A stretch of 21,596 nt of DNA from assembly GCA_002104905.1 (NCBI GenBank), contig MCFE01000987.1, positions 1 through 21,596 on the forward strand. The letters are read 5' to 3'. How positions within the stretch are numbered: the stretch's first letter is position 1; every line of letters starts with the position of its first letter. Position numbers and translations under genes: made by a program. This DNA comes from Basidiobolus meristosporus CBS 931.73. Its lineage: Eukaryota > Basidiobolomycota > Basidiobolomycetes > Basidiobolales > Basidiobolaceae. A model generated the notes under the pieces. That model was not told the origin of the DNA and did no database searches. It worked only from the letters and a program-made list of their open reading frames with translations. Positions 11,141 to 21,423 of this stretch are shown one piece after another.

Positions 11141-14100
11141 TCTGTTGTGTTTATGGTGACCATCATTTATATATCTTAGGATTTGATCTAGTTGATCAAC
11201 TTGGACTCATAGATGATCTACTGGCTATCCTAAGTCAAGACCTTTAGGTCATCCAAACACATCCCAAATCTTCACAAACCTCCCATTCTATCTTTGGCAA
11301 CATTTCCATATGTATCTCCATGATTTGCACCAATATGGCACACTGTGCTCATATGCTTGATAAACTTTCTTTGCATTCACATCTAGAGGATTCCAAGGTG
11401 AAAAGCTCACTATGTTAGACTATTACAAGATATACTTGAGTTTGTTTAAAACTCTATGAATGTAAGCACTGTATAAATCTTCTATAGATGGTCAGGGCTT
11501 ATACTGGTTGTCTGCCAACCTTTCATTTCTTTCCTTACAATGTGGCAAAGCTCCAAAATCTATTTAGGAAATGGTCACCTTGAAGTATATTGTGCCTGGT
11601 AAAAATAGTATGGTCATATGGGTGGAGTCAATACAGATTAATTGTCATAATCCCATCAGGGTACTAGTAAATGCTATTTTTAGACTTGACTATATCAAAG
11701 TGAGATGATTGCATAGCTACAGTATGCCAGTTATTGTTGGTGGTTAACAAAAAGTGCAGGTATACATTAAAACTGTACTATGATCATTTATTGAATATTT
11801 GCTATATACCTCCTGCTTGTTAATCAATATCTTTCACTTGCCCAATGGATGCTTGGCCAAATTTTGCCAATATGCACTGTAGCATATTGCCATAAACTTA
11901 TATTGCGGCTTGCAAGCAGTACTTCCAGTGTGATACCAGGGAACATTACAATGCAGTACAGTCAGCTTGCATCACATATGTACAATCTGGCTGTTAGTAC
12001 TAGTAAACTGCCAGAAGTAGACATAATGCTTTCAGCATATGGCCTTTACTTTGGCATATTCCAATTTAGGTCAGTGTCACATGTTCTTGACTAATGGCAT
12101 ACTTTGCTCAAGGGATAATAGCCAGATAGCTGTATTGAAGCTCCATGTAGACTGCTTGCAGAAGGAGTCATGGAGGGAATATTGATATTGGGACAGTGTC
12201 ATTATATCCCCTTTTTGCCACTGCAAACTCAAACAAGGTAGTATTGGGTTGGCCTAGCACACTGGCATTCCTAATGTGGTCTAAATTTATCTGAGCAGTC
12301 CTAACTATCTAATATGTGCAGTTGCCTTGTATGTCAATAAGCATGATAGAGTTTTGGTTGCATTTATGTGGAATTCTGCTGGCATTAGCATGACAATATG
12401 GCAGTCTACATCTAGTCTAGTATGGTACCTATGCACCTTTATACTGATCAGCATTTCATTTTCTACATCCCATCCACCATTTTATCTTCTGCTGTAGAAT
12501 CATGCCTCTTTACTTCATTAATCACTACCACTATGGGCATTCCACATGTATCTAAAACAGCCTAAGCTCTGGTCTCCTGTTTACCAGCTTCTAAGTATGC
12601 ACACACCTGCTGCAATTGACCTACTTCTATCACCTCCACTTAATGACTTTTCAGCAGGATACTAGCAAAGATGCTATATACCTGGTATTGCTGATAAGTT
12701 ATACATTCCTGCCAACATATAATTGGGTGCTGCCACTTGTGAAATGAATACCCTCTGAATATCTGCAAAATAATTTCTAGTATGTAGCCAATACACTCCT
12801 TTTCCCTGCTGGATTCTAGTCCCCCGCACAAGTGTGCTCTGATTCATGTTTGTATAACTTCTGTATTGTAGGGTGTAGAAGTAGGCTTGTACCCAGTAGA
12901 GCTGACCAGTAGAAATTAGTTGCTAGTTGCATCTAAGCTAGCTTGGCCTTACTCAACTGATTAAACACACATTGTGCTGTATTGCCACTTGGTGCCAAGA
13001 TATATGTGTCTCAATGTGTACCTTTGCGCCCAATACATTCCCACTCTTCCAGGGCTTCTTTAGAGTAAAGGGGCTTCTTAAAGGGGTCTCTAAAGGGGTG
13101 TCTTTAGATTAAAGGGGTTTCTTACAGGGGACTTTTCCAGCAGAAAAGTGGTACTTTTCTTGTAGAACTAAGATTGGATTCCTGTGATCTTTGCAGTCTC
13201 TTTACTGATGTAGTACCAATCAAAGCCAGAATACTTAACAGTGCAAGTGATGCAGAGGAAGTCTTATAACCTTTAAACTTGTAATTGTAGTGTGGAGATT
13301 CTGGAAAGAGAGGCTCCCTTTATTTTTCAACTGGGGAAATCAGATATATGAAATTTCTGAAGGATCAAAGTATTTGGATAATTGTGCAAGCAATACACCT
13401 GATGCAAAGCTAAGATTTTGCAGTGGTGCAGATTGGACATAGGTGCAGCACCTGTGAAAACTCTTGTGATTTGATTGGCTGGCTTGAAAGTTACACTTAA
13501 TCACAGTCACCACAGTAATCCTAGCAATAGAGGCCTAATATATATAATAAATGTACTCCTTTGGTCATAACTACTTAAGTGCTGCTTTGGATAAGCTGTA
13601 ATTTGAAACATGTGTTAGCTACTGCTTGTTCTGTATAACATAATATTCTTGGGTGAATTGCTTGTCAGCATCTGGAGTATTTGTTCTTCAAAGTTGGAAT
13701 TTCTTGATGTTTCACTTTTGTGTTACAATAGCAAGAAAAGCAAAATAAAGAACTGAGTGCAAAATTGGTTTTGAGATATTTTAGTACTGGAATACTTTCC
13801 ATTACCATAATCCCCTTACTCTCAGCCTATTCTTGGCTTCAATACTTGTCATGCTATATATTTTCTTACATACATATGCTGACATCTTCAAGTAGATCCT
13901 ATGCCACAGCTTTCTACTCAAATCTTCCATATCTATAGTTCCTATGTGGCGTTAAGTTCTGCTAGACTAATAGGTAATGCCCAAGTATCCGTATGAAGGC
14001 TCATCATAGACACTTGGGCCATACTAATATCATCTGCAAGGACTTGAATGGACCCAACATTAACAACTTTAGTTGGGACTGTTCAAGCAAGCTGGGGGAT

Positions 14101-15093
14101 GGATTTTTCCTGGGTGGAACTAAAGATGAGTTGGGACTTGGTATAGGGGCCAAAGTGGCAGATTAGGATACCTATACAGTAGTATACTGGCATCAACCTG
14201 GTCTCATATGAGATAAATATGAAAACTAATGTAAATGTTGAGTATTCCATATGTCATGAAAGATGCATCTTGGATTGCATTGACATGGATCTAATAGCAT
14301 TGGTTTCAGATTTCCCATCTGATTATAGACCTGTGAGTAACTCCTCAATTAACTTACAATGTCATTGTTTGGTGATGGCCTTTGCAACAAAAAAGTGGAA
14401 TACATGATAATTGATAGAAACTCAATTATAATGCATTGAAAATCAGATAAATTAAGCTGATTGTGCCAAATAGATTCAACTCATTCCACCATATCTTTTT
14501 ACCAATTTTGATATGACCTATTCATCTAAGTGGTCTTTTCTCATTAGTCCTATTACTACTGCTGTATCCCTGTTTGAAACAATAGAGGAGATCAATACTA
14601 AGCACTGTGGACCATGTCCCCTATTGACTCAAGGAGATTGCTTGTTGAGCTTGTCTGATGTAACAGGAACTATTGCCCTACAAGGACTCATACCACCATC
14701 CATGGTAAGAAAGTCTTGGAGGCTTTCATACCTAGCTGACAGCAACAGAGAACCACCTTGCAGAGGGTTTGAATGACTTAGAACAACCTGGGAATACCAG
14801 GTTCAGGTGCTCTAATATATTTCCCTGTTCCAGAGTGTGTAGCACCTTTCCACACAGGATTAACAGGTCTTCTAGAGGGTGGAGGCGCCTCACTCCAGCA
14901 TATACCAGTGTGTAGTTCTTAGCACTGTCATACATTGAGGGTAACTGTTGTGATTGCCTGCCATCCTTGAACATTCTTGATCTGGCCAAAGCAAGTTGGT
15001 GACCCATAACACATGTCTATTCTAGCTGTCCAGTACTGATCATCATCAGACAGTAGCCTTCAACATAATCAGCTCTCCCCACTACCCCATAAT
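11141..15093. other. Second CpG-depleted gene-free block
   Basis: By hand count about 6 CpG occur in some 3.9 kb, the same signature as 531-5700. Open frames are short and without motifs. Minus 14732-15007 is open for 91 codons but I recognise nothing in it. The block is probably old repeat DNA. It contains the TAAAGGGG cluster (13066-13130) and abuts the retroelement. Confidence 0.75.
13066..13130 (+). repeat. Degenerate TAAAGGGG minisatellite
   Basis: TAAAGGGG occurs at 13066-13073, 13079-13086, 13091-13098 and 13110-13117, with a variant TACAGGGG at 13123-13130. Spacing is 12-19 bp and the spacers are CTTCT/TCTC-like. AGGGG is the core of the yeast stress-response element, but the cluster has no gene beside it. 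Confidence 0.6.
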
Positions 15094-15098
15094 CTTTG
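15094..15098. repeat. Target-site duplication, left copy (CTTTG)
   Basis: CTTTG directly precedes the left LTR and is repeated exactly at 21497-21501 after the right LTR. A 5-bp duplication is usual for Ty3/gypsy integrase. Confidence 0.9.
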
Positions 15099-15627
15099 TG
15101 TTATGAATAGACACAAGGCAGGAGAGTAGAGCTAGGCAAGACAGGACCAGGAAAGGACTTAGGTGTGGATCAACAAGGCAAGGCAGATTTCCAAGGCAAG
15201 GCTGTTTATTCAAGACCTGTGTTTATCAGACTGAGGAATACTTAAGGGGGGATAGGACTATATATACTTTTTGGCTATACTGATGCCAAGAGATATTAGC
15301 TAATACTAATGGGGTTGTGGGGTGAGGCACAGCAATGGTGCTGGGGATATTGACATAGATGACATGGCACTGAGACAGGATGGGGAAATGGATTGGGTCA
15401 CCTGATCATGTGACTAAGTCATGTGACCTGGTATATCCATATATGGTACTGGACTATGAAAAATACGATGGAAAGCTTCCATGGAATGTTCCATTGTGTA
15501 ACAATGGTTTGGAATGGTCAGGAACTTTCTGGAAGGTGGTAGAAGGTTCCAGAAGGAATCTCTTAGAAATTGAGCTAGGAAGCTGAAACTTGGCATGGGT
15601 GTTCATGGTTGTCATGTGATCATGACA
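15099..15627 (-). repeat. 3' LTR (529 bp)
   Basis: Matches the right LTR except for five substitutions and one single-base indel by hand alignment. Near-inverted termini TGTTATGA and TCATGACA. It contains the same TATA box, AATAAA on the sense strand (15205-15210), heat-shock elements (15522-15534, 15542-15554) and bZIP-like palindrome (15411-15421) as the 5' copy. Confidence 0.95.
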
Positions 15628-15630
15628 CTA

Positions 15631-15642
15631 TTCTCCTCTTCC
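15631..15642 (-). other. Polypurine tract
   Basis: The sense strand reads GGAAGAGGAGAA just upstream of the 3' LTR, separated from it only by the TAG stop of pol (15628-15630). This is where plus-strand DNA synthesis would start. Confidence 0.75.
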
Positions 15643-17165
15643 AGGCAAAGCTCTTTTTCCCTTTGGGGCAGGTTTTGCAGGATATTGTTGGTGGAACTGG
15701 ATAACTAGTTCTTGACAATTAGTGAGATGGGTAGCTGGTTCCCATGTTTCGTCACTAGGGCCATAACCAATCCAGTCTACTCAGTAGTACAGCTTTGACC
15801 GGATATACTTAGAGTCTAGAATCTGTTTAACTTCAAATTCTCAATGTTGGTCAACCTGTATAGCTTGGGGCTTTGCTTCTTGCCGGTTTGGCAAGGTGTT
15901 CCTACAATACGGCTCCAGGAGGGACACATGGAAAGTATCATGGATTTTCATACTTGCTGGTAACTGTAGCTGATATACTGTAGGGCTAAGCTTCTTCTTG
16001 ATCTTGAAAGGACCAAGTTTCTTGAAATCCAATTTGTCACAAGGGCGGTTGGTGCTGATGCTTCTTCTTAGGCAAGCTCAGCAACAGAGAGTAGATCAAC
16101 CCAATTGTCTTGCTGGTAATTGATATAGCACTGGAGGTATTGCTCTAGAATCTGGTTGATTCTTTCAGTCTGGCCATCAGACTGTGGATGGAAGGCAGTA
16201 GAGAGCTTGACTTGAACACCAAGGTATTGCATGAAGTGTTTCCAAAACTTGGACACAAACTGTGGGCCTCTATCTGACACAATATCACTGGGGATACCAT
16301 GAAGGCGGAAAATATTCTTCAGGACTAAAGCAGCAGTTTCTTTTGCATCAGTGTTCTTACAGCAAGGGATAAAGTGAGCCATCTTGGTCAGCCGGTCAGC
16401 CACTACAAGTATAGTGTTGAAGCCACATGACTCAGGGAGGTCAGTAATGAAGTCCATAGATATAGATCTCCATTGGTGTTCTGGGATAGGCAGGGGTTGA
16501 AGAAGTCCATAGGGCTGGTGTCTGGCTGGTTTTGCATGGTTGCAAATATCACAAGTCAGAATGTACTCTTTGATAAGAGTTATCATTCTAGGCCACCAGA
16601 AATCTCTTTTGATAGCATTCAAGGCTTTGGCAGTACCAAAGTGGCCTGCAGCCATTGAATCATGCCAAGACTTAATGATGTCTAGCTGGGTGGCAAGGTC
16701 TGGGACATAAAGCTGCTGCTTGTGGTAGATGAGGTTGTTTACCAAATGCAGGTTCTGGATGTTTGGGAACTTGGGAGGGGGCCCAACTGGGGATTCCAGA
16801 TATTTCTTGATGGTGTTGGAAGTCATATCAGAGGCTTGGGATTCTGATGTGCTTACTAGGAATGAAGGGATGACAAGACTTGAGGACTGGGTGGCAAGAA
16901 TCTCAAAATGTTTCTTGCTCAGCAATGGGTGTTCCATTTGCCAACAGGCATCATCTCCCTCTTCCAGGGCATATTCCTTTTTCTGGACAGGGCATCAGGC
17001 TTTCCTTGTTTTGCACCAGGTCTATAGGTGATAGTAAAGTCAAAGCTGGACAGGAAGAGTGACCATCTGACTTGTCTCCGGTTTAGTACTTTGGAAGTTG
17101 CAAAGTACTCAAGGTTCTTATGGTCACAGAAGACTTTGATTTTGTGTTTTGCACCATCCAGGTAG

Positions 17166-17902
17166 TAGACTTGTTCCGTTGGATAGTGCCACATTGAGCC
17201 ATGAGTGCCAAATGATGCCATAGTGTGCCGGAGAGGCCAATTGAGCCTCTATCTGGCCACAGAGTGTGAAACATAGTTCTGCATCTTCATGCAAAGCTGC
17301 CCCTGTGTTTCACCCATTCTGTTAGAAAAAATCCATTTTTTGACCTTTTTTTTTTGGATCAATGTTGTGCAGGATGTGTTAGAGCACAAGCAGATTGAAG
17401 ATATGCATCTGGTACTCAATACCCATGGCACTCTGAATCTAGCTCCTGTAGCTTGTATCATGTCACTAAGAAGAATGGCACTATCTTGGTCCACTGGTAC
17501 TATCTGGCACTATAAGCGCTTTGTATAGATCTTACTTTAGGGCTAATATTTAAATATAGTGCCAGATAGTACCAGTGGACCAAGATAGTGCCATTCTTCT
17601 TAGTGACATGACACAAGCTACAGGAGCTAGATTCAGAGTGCCATGGGTATTGAGTAACAGATTCATATCTTCAGTTCTCCTGTGCTCTTACACATCCTGA
17701 GCTACATTGATCCACAAAAAAAGGTCAAAAAATGGATTTTCTCCTGCACAATGGGTGAAACACAGGGGCTGCTTTACATGAAGATGCAGAGCTATGTTTC
17801 ACACTCTGTGGCCAAGTATAAGCTCGCTTGACCTCTCTGGCACACTATGGCATCATTTGGCACTCATGGCTCAATGTGGCACTATCCAACGGAACAAGTC
17901 TA
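17166..17902. mobile_element. Palindromic MITE with TA target duplication
   Basis: A 733-bp insert (17168-17900) flanked by TA at 17166-17167 and 17901-17902. Removing the insert and one TA restores the expected RNase H reading WRHYYLDG. It is almost entirely one inverted repeat, with arms 17168-17514 and 17555-17900 around a 40-nt loop. The outer 65 bp match nearly perfectly and the arms overall roughly 90 percent. It has no transposase. GGCACTAT or its complement occurs six times, symmetrically: 17183, 17477, 17506, 17556, 17585 and 17878. The TA duplication suggests Tc1/mariner mobilisation, but the termini (GACTTGTTCCG) match no family I can name. Confidence 0.9.
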
Positions 17903-19631
17903 GTGTCTCCATTGCTCAAAGGCTACAATGATGGCAAGCAACTCCTTATCATAGATATCATAGTTGATCTCTGCAGGGGAAAACTTGCAAGAGTAGAATG
18001 CAATGGGGTGCAACACATTGTCCTCATCATACTGGGAGAGTATGGCACCAAGGGCAAAATCAGAAGCATCAGTCTCCACTATGAATTGCTTCTCAAGGTC
18101 AGGGTGGGCAAGTAGAGGGGCCTTCAGGAAAGATTTCTTGAGTTGGTTGAATGAGCTGGATTGCTCCTCATTCCAGGCAAAAGGTGTGTTCTTCTGGGTA
18201 AGCTTTGTCAGAGGGGTAGCTATCTTGGAGTAGTTGGCTATGAACCTGCAATAGAAGTTGGCAAATCCCAGGAAGGATTGTACTTCCTTGACTGAGCTTG
18301 GAGTTTTCCAGGATTGGACTGAGTCAACTTTCTTTGGGTCCATTCTTGTTCCCTCAGGGCTGATGAGGTAACCAAGAAATTCCACTTCTCTCTGGTCAAA
18401 TTTACACTTCTCTAGCTTGGCATAGAGACCAGCAGAGTCTAGTTTTCTCAATGCTTTCTTGACATGTTCATCATGTTCATCTTGGCTCTTGGAGTATATG
18501 AGAATATCATCAAGGTAGATTACCACAAACTGGTCAAGGTATTCACGGAATATGTCATTCATGAGGTGTTGAAACACAGCAGGGGCATTGGTGAGGCCAA
18601 ATGGCATTACTTTGTACTCAAAGTGACCATATCATGTGCAAAAGGCAGTTTTCCATTCATCACCGGGCTTGATTCTGACAAGATTGTAAGCTCCTCTCAA
18701 GTCAATCTTGGTGAAGACTTGGGCAGCAGATAGCTGATCCAACAGTGTGCTGATCAGGGGCAGGGGGTAGCAGTTCTTGACTGTGATCTTATTCAAAGCA
18801 TGGTAGTCCACACACATTCTGAGTGTGCCATCCTTCTTCTTGACAAAGAGGATTGGGGCTCCAGCAGGTGATTTGGAGTGCTGAATAAAACCCTTCTGGA
18901 GGTTTTCTTGAATATAACCATGGAGTTTTTTCTACTCCGGCTGGGAGAGGTTATATATTGGGCCAAATGGAGGGACTTTTTCATCTTCAAGGTCAATAGG
19001 GCAGTCATAAGGCCAATGGTCAGGGAGGAGTTCTGCTTTCTTCTTGTCAAAGACATGGGCAAACTTTTGGTACTTGGCTGGTATAGTTGCTGAGGGGGCT
19101 CCTTCAGCTGGCAAGGTATCTTGGGCTGTTGAACTGTTGGCAACCGTCTTTTCACAGTTATCAGGGTCTGGAGATTTCATGGAGTTGACTTGGTGGGATC
19201 TGGTGAATGATAGGATCTTGGATTTCCAATCAATACTTGGATTGTGGTAGCTCAACCATGAGCTTCCAAGCACAATAGGATAGTGTGGTGAGTTGATGAT
19301 GTTGAAGGCAATTCTTTCTTGGTGGGCAATACTGGACAGCTGGAGTAAGCATGTTTCATGGGTAATGGCACCAGAGGAGAGTGATTTTCCATCAATAACT
19401 TCTACTTGGACAGGACAGGATTTCAAGGTAACAGGAATAGAGTGCTTCTGGACAAAGGCTTGGTCAATGAAACAGGATGAAGCACTGGAATCAATCAGGG
19501 CTAGGGCTGGGACAGGACTGGAGTCAGGGATCTGGATTTTGACAGGCATTCTCAAGGACTGGATAGATTTTGTGGCAAAGGAAGATTCTGGATATGCTGG
19601 ATTTTCATGGGTGGGTCCAGTTGCAAGCCTG

Positions 19632-20560
19632 TCAGTGCAACTGGACATTGGAGTTTCCCGACAGATCTGAATCAGGTTGGTTACTGGAGGACTGCATCAG
19701 CTTGAAGCTGGACTTCTTGTTGGGGCAGGACTTGGCAAAGTGACCTGGTTGGCTACAGTATAGACAGAGGTTGGCTTGTTGACGTCTGGACTTTTCACTC
19801 TTTGATAGTTGTATTTGGTACTATCAATCTGCATGGGATCTTCTGGAGTGACTTGGGGAGCAGGAGGGGCTGGGACTGCAACAGGAATGTGTCTTTGACA
19901 GTTCTTTTGCTTCTTCTGGAATAGTCTGTTTTCACACCAGATTGCTTGGTGCATAGCTTCAACCAATGTATCTGGATCTGGGAGTGTTAGTAGCAAATCA
20001 CAAACTTCATCATTGAGGCCATCTTGGAATTGGCTAATCAAGGCTGCTTGACCCCAGGAGCTGAGGTCACTGGAGAGTTGTTGGAATTCTGAGGTGTAGA
20101 CTGATGCTGGTTTGTTCCCTTGCTTGAGGGTCTTGATCTTGTTGGCAGCAGTTCTGGCTTGGTCAAGGTTACCAAATGTTAGCTCCATTTCAGTGAGAAA
20201 AGCTTGGTAGTCTCTGAGGAGGGGAGAGTTGGTCTCCACTAATGGGGAGAACCACTTGAGAGCTGTACCAGTAAGCAGGTTGGAGATGAAACCAACTTTG
20301 GCCTGGTCAGTTGGGTACTGGTTGGGCTGGAGTGTACAATTGTTCTTCACCATGTTGATGAAGCCACGGAATTCATTCTGAGAGCCATTGAACTTGGTAG
20401 CAGGAGTATACTTGGGTTCTTGGTAGACTGGGACATGGCTAGTTTGCTGGACACTTTGGTTCTGGAACTGAGCAAGAGTGTTTCTGAGGTCTGCATGGTC
20501 TTGCTGCAGTTGGGTAAAGGCAGCCATGAGCTGGGCAAAGTTCAGCTCTAGGTTGGACAT
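19632..20560 (-). pseudogene. gag: Retrotransposon gag (capsid and zinc knuckle), frameshifted
   Basis: ATG at 20558-20560 (context ACCATG) opens 287 codons ending at TGA 19697-19699. The middle matches the retrotransposon Gag capsid pattern (FNGSQNEFRGFINMV, LTGTALKWFSPLV). The nucleocapsid CCHC knuckle, [14 protein letters not shown] at 19725-19766, lies in the minus-one frame, which ends at TGA 19632-19634. A shift is therefore needed near 19806-19825. The sequence there (GTGAAAAGTCC) is not a canonical slippery heptamer, so a single-base indel is more likely than programmed frameshifting. After the knuckle, pol returns to the original gag frame, so gag frame and pol frame coincide with one TGA between them. 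Confidence 0.85.
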
Positions 20561-20953
20561 GGTAGCAGAGGAAGGCGGATGAACTTGCAAGGCATACTGG
20601 AATATACTAAACTAGGTTGTGGGTCTGTAAAGCCACTAGTATGTCAAGAATACAACTATTGAGCCACAATCCCCAACTTAAATAAGTTAGCGTCACTTCA
20701 GAAGGTACTGGTTTCAACGTCCTTTGATAGAGTATTGTACTAAAGCTTCCAATACTGTAACAACTGTAAACTCCACCAGCAGGGTAATAAAGTGAATGCA
20801 GCTTTGACCAATAGTTTTACAAAGATAAAGTATCTTTGCCTTTATAGGACAAGACTAGGGAAAGATGATGGGTGATACTTATGGTGAGTATTCCTTTTAC
20901 AAGTTTTCTTCAAACTTTGGGCAGAAGGTAGGGATCCACAGGTAAGTCAGGAG

Positions 20954-20964
20954 AGTCTGATAAA
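20954..20964 (-). other. Self-priming primer-binding site
   Basis: Two bases inside the 5' LTR the sense strand reads TTTATCAGACT. It is perfectly complementary to the 11 nt AGTCTGATAAA that begin at the predicted transcription start within the same LTR (21100 down to 21090). Complementarity stops at both ends. This is the geometry of Tf1-type self-priming, in which the RNA 5' end folds back as primer. Confidence 0.75.
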
Positions 20965-21126
20965 ACTGTTATGAATAGACACAAGGCAGGAGAGTAGAGC
21001 TAGGCAAGAAAGGACCAGGAAAGGACTTAGGTGTGGATCAACAAGGCAAGGCAGATTTCCAAGGCAAGGCTGTTTATTCAAGACCTGTGTTTATCAGACT
21101 GAGGAATACTTAAGGGGGGAAAGGAC

Positions 21127-21134
21127 TATATATA
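21127..21134 (-). promoter_or_regulatory. LTR TATA box
   Basis: TATATATA on the sense strand, 27-34 bp upstream of the start predicted from the primer-binding-site complementarity (21100). The two pieces of evidence support each other. The copy in the 3' LTR is equivalent. Confidence 0.7.
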
Positions 21135-21390
21135 CTTTTTGGCTATACTGATGCCAAGAGATAGTAGCTAATACTAATGGGGTTGTGGGGTGAGGCACAG
21201 CAATGGTGCTGGGGATAATGACATAGATGACACGGCACTGAGACAGGATGGGGAAATGGATTGGGATCACCTGATCATGTGACTAAGTCATGTGACCTGG
21301 TATATCCATATATGGTACTGGACTATGAAAAATACGATGGAAAGCTTCCATGGAATGTTCCATTGTGTAACAATGGTTTGGAATGGTCAG

Positions 21391-21423
21391 GAACTTTCTG
21401 GAAGGTGGTAGAAGGTTCCAGAA
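21391..21423 (-). promoter_or_regulatory. Two perfect three-unit heat-shock elements in U3
   Basis: GAActTTCtgGAA (21391-21403) and GAAggTTCcaGAA (21411-21423) each match the Hsf1 consensus of three alternating nGAAn units exactly. Both are conserved in the other LTR (15522-15534, 15542-15554), which also has a two-unit site GGAATGTTCC (15483-15492). They sit roughly 260-300 bp upstream of the LTR TATA box. Confidence 0.6.

Larger units (their letters stand above)
15628..19648 (-). pseudogene. pol: Retrotransposon pol (PR-RT-RH-IN-chromodomain), broken
   Basis: Read from 19648 downwards. The protease has LIDSSA at its active site (Asp codon 19490-19492), with Ser replacing the expected Gly (19484-19486). 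TAG 18932-18934 interrupts the link to RT. RT has YLDD (18506-18517) and a TGA at 18632-18634 where an Arg is expected. RNase H begins with TDASDFALGA, is split by the MITE whose junction creates TAG 17900-17902, and resumes with YYLDGAKHK to GKPDALSR. A one-base frameshift in an A-run near 16985 precedes the integrase. The integrase keeps its HHCC zinc site and its DDE core (MDFITD, VSDRGPQF, GQTERINQILE). At about 16066 the frame jumps to [13 protein letters not shown], so part of the C-terminus is deleted. The chromodomain (VDWIGYGPSDETWEP) has TGA at 15841-15843 and 15781-15783. The final stop is 15628-15630. Confidence 0.92.

Noticed and set aside
14513-15007. Overlapping open frames on both strands before the left LTR
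   Set aside because: Neither shows a known domain, and the DNA is CpG-poor repeat-like sequence.
16975-16995. A-run before the integrase as a programmed frameshift
   Set aside because: It lies in the middle of pol, where no family is known to shift, and the heptamer is not canonical.
17289-17528. Open frames inside the palindromic MITE as a transposase
   Set aside because: They are mirror shadows of the inverted-repeat arms with no DDE or helix-turn-helix features.
19806-19825. Programmed -1 frameshift site in gag
   Set aside because: GTGAAAAGTCC does not form a canonical X XXY YYZ heptamer, and pol lies back in the capsid frame, so an indel is simpler.
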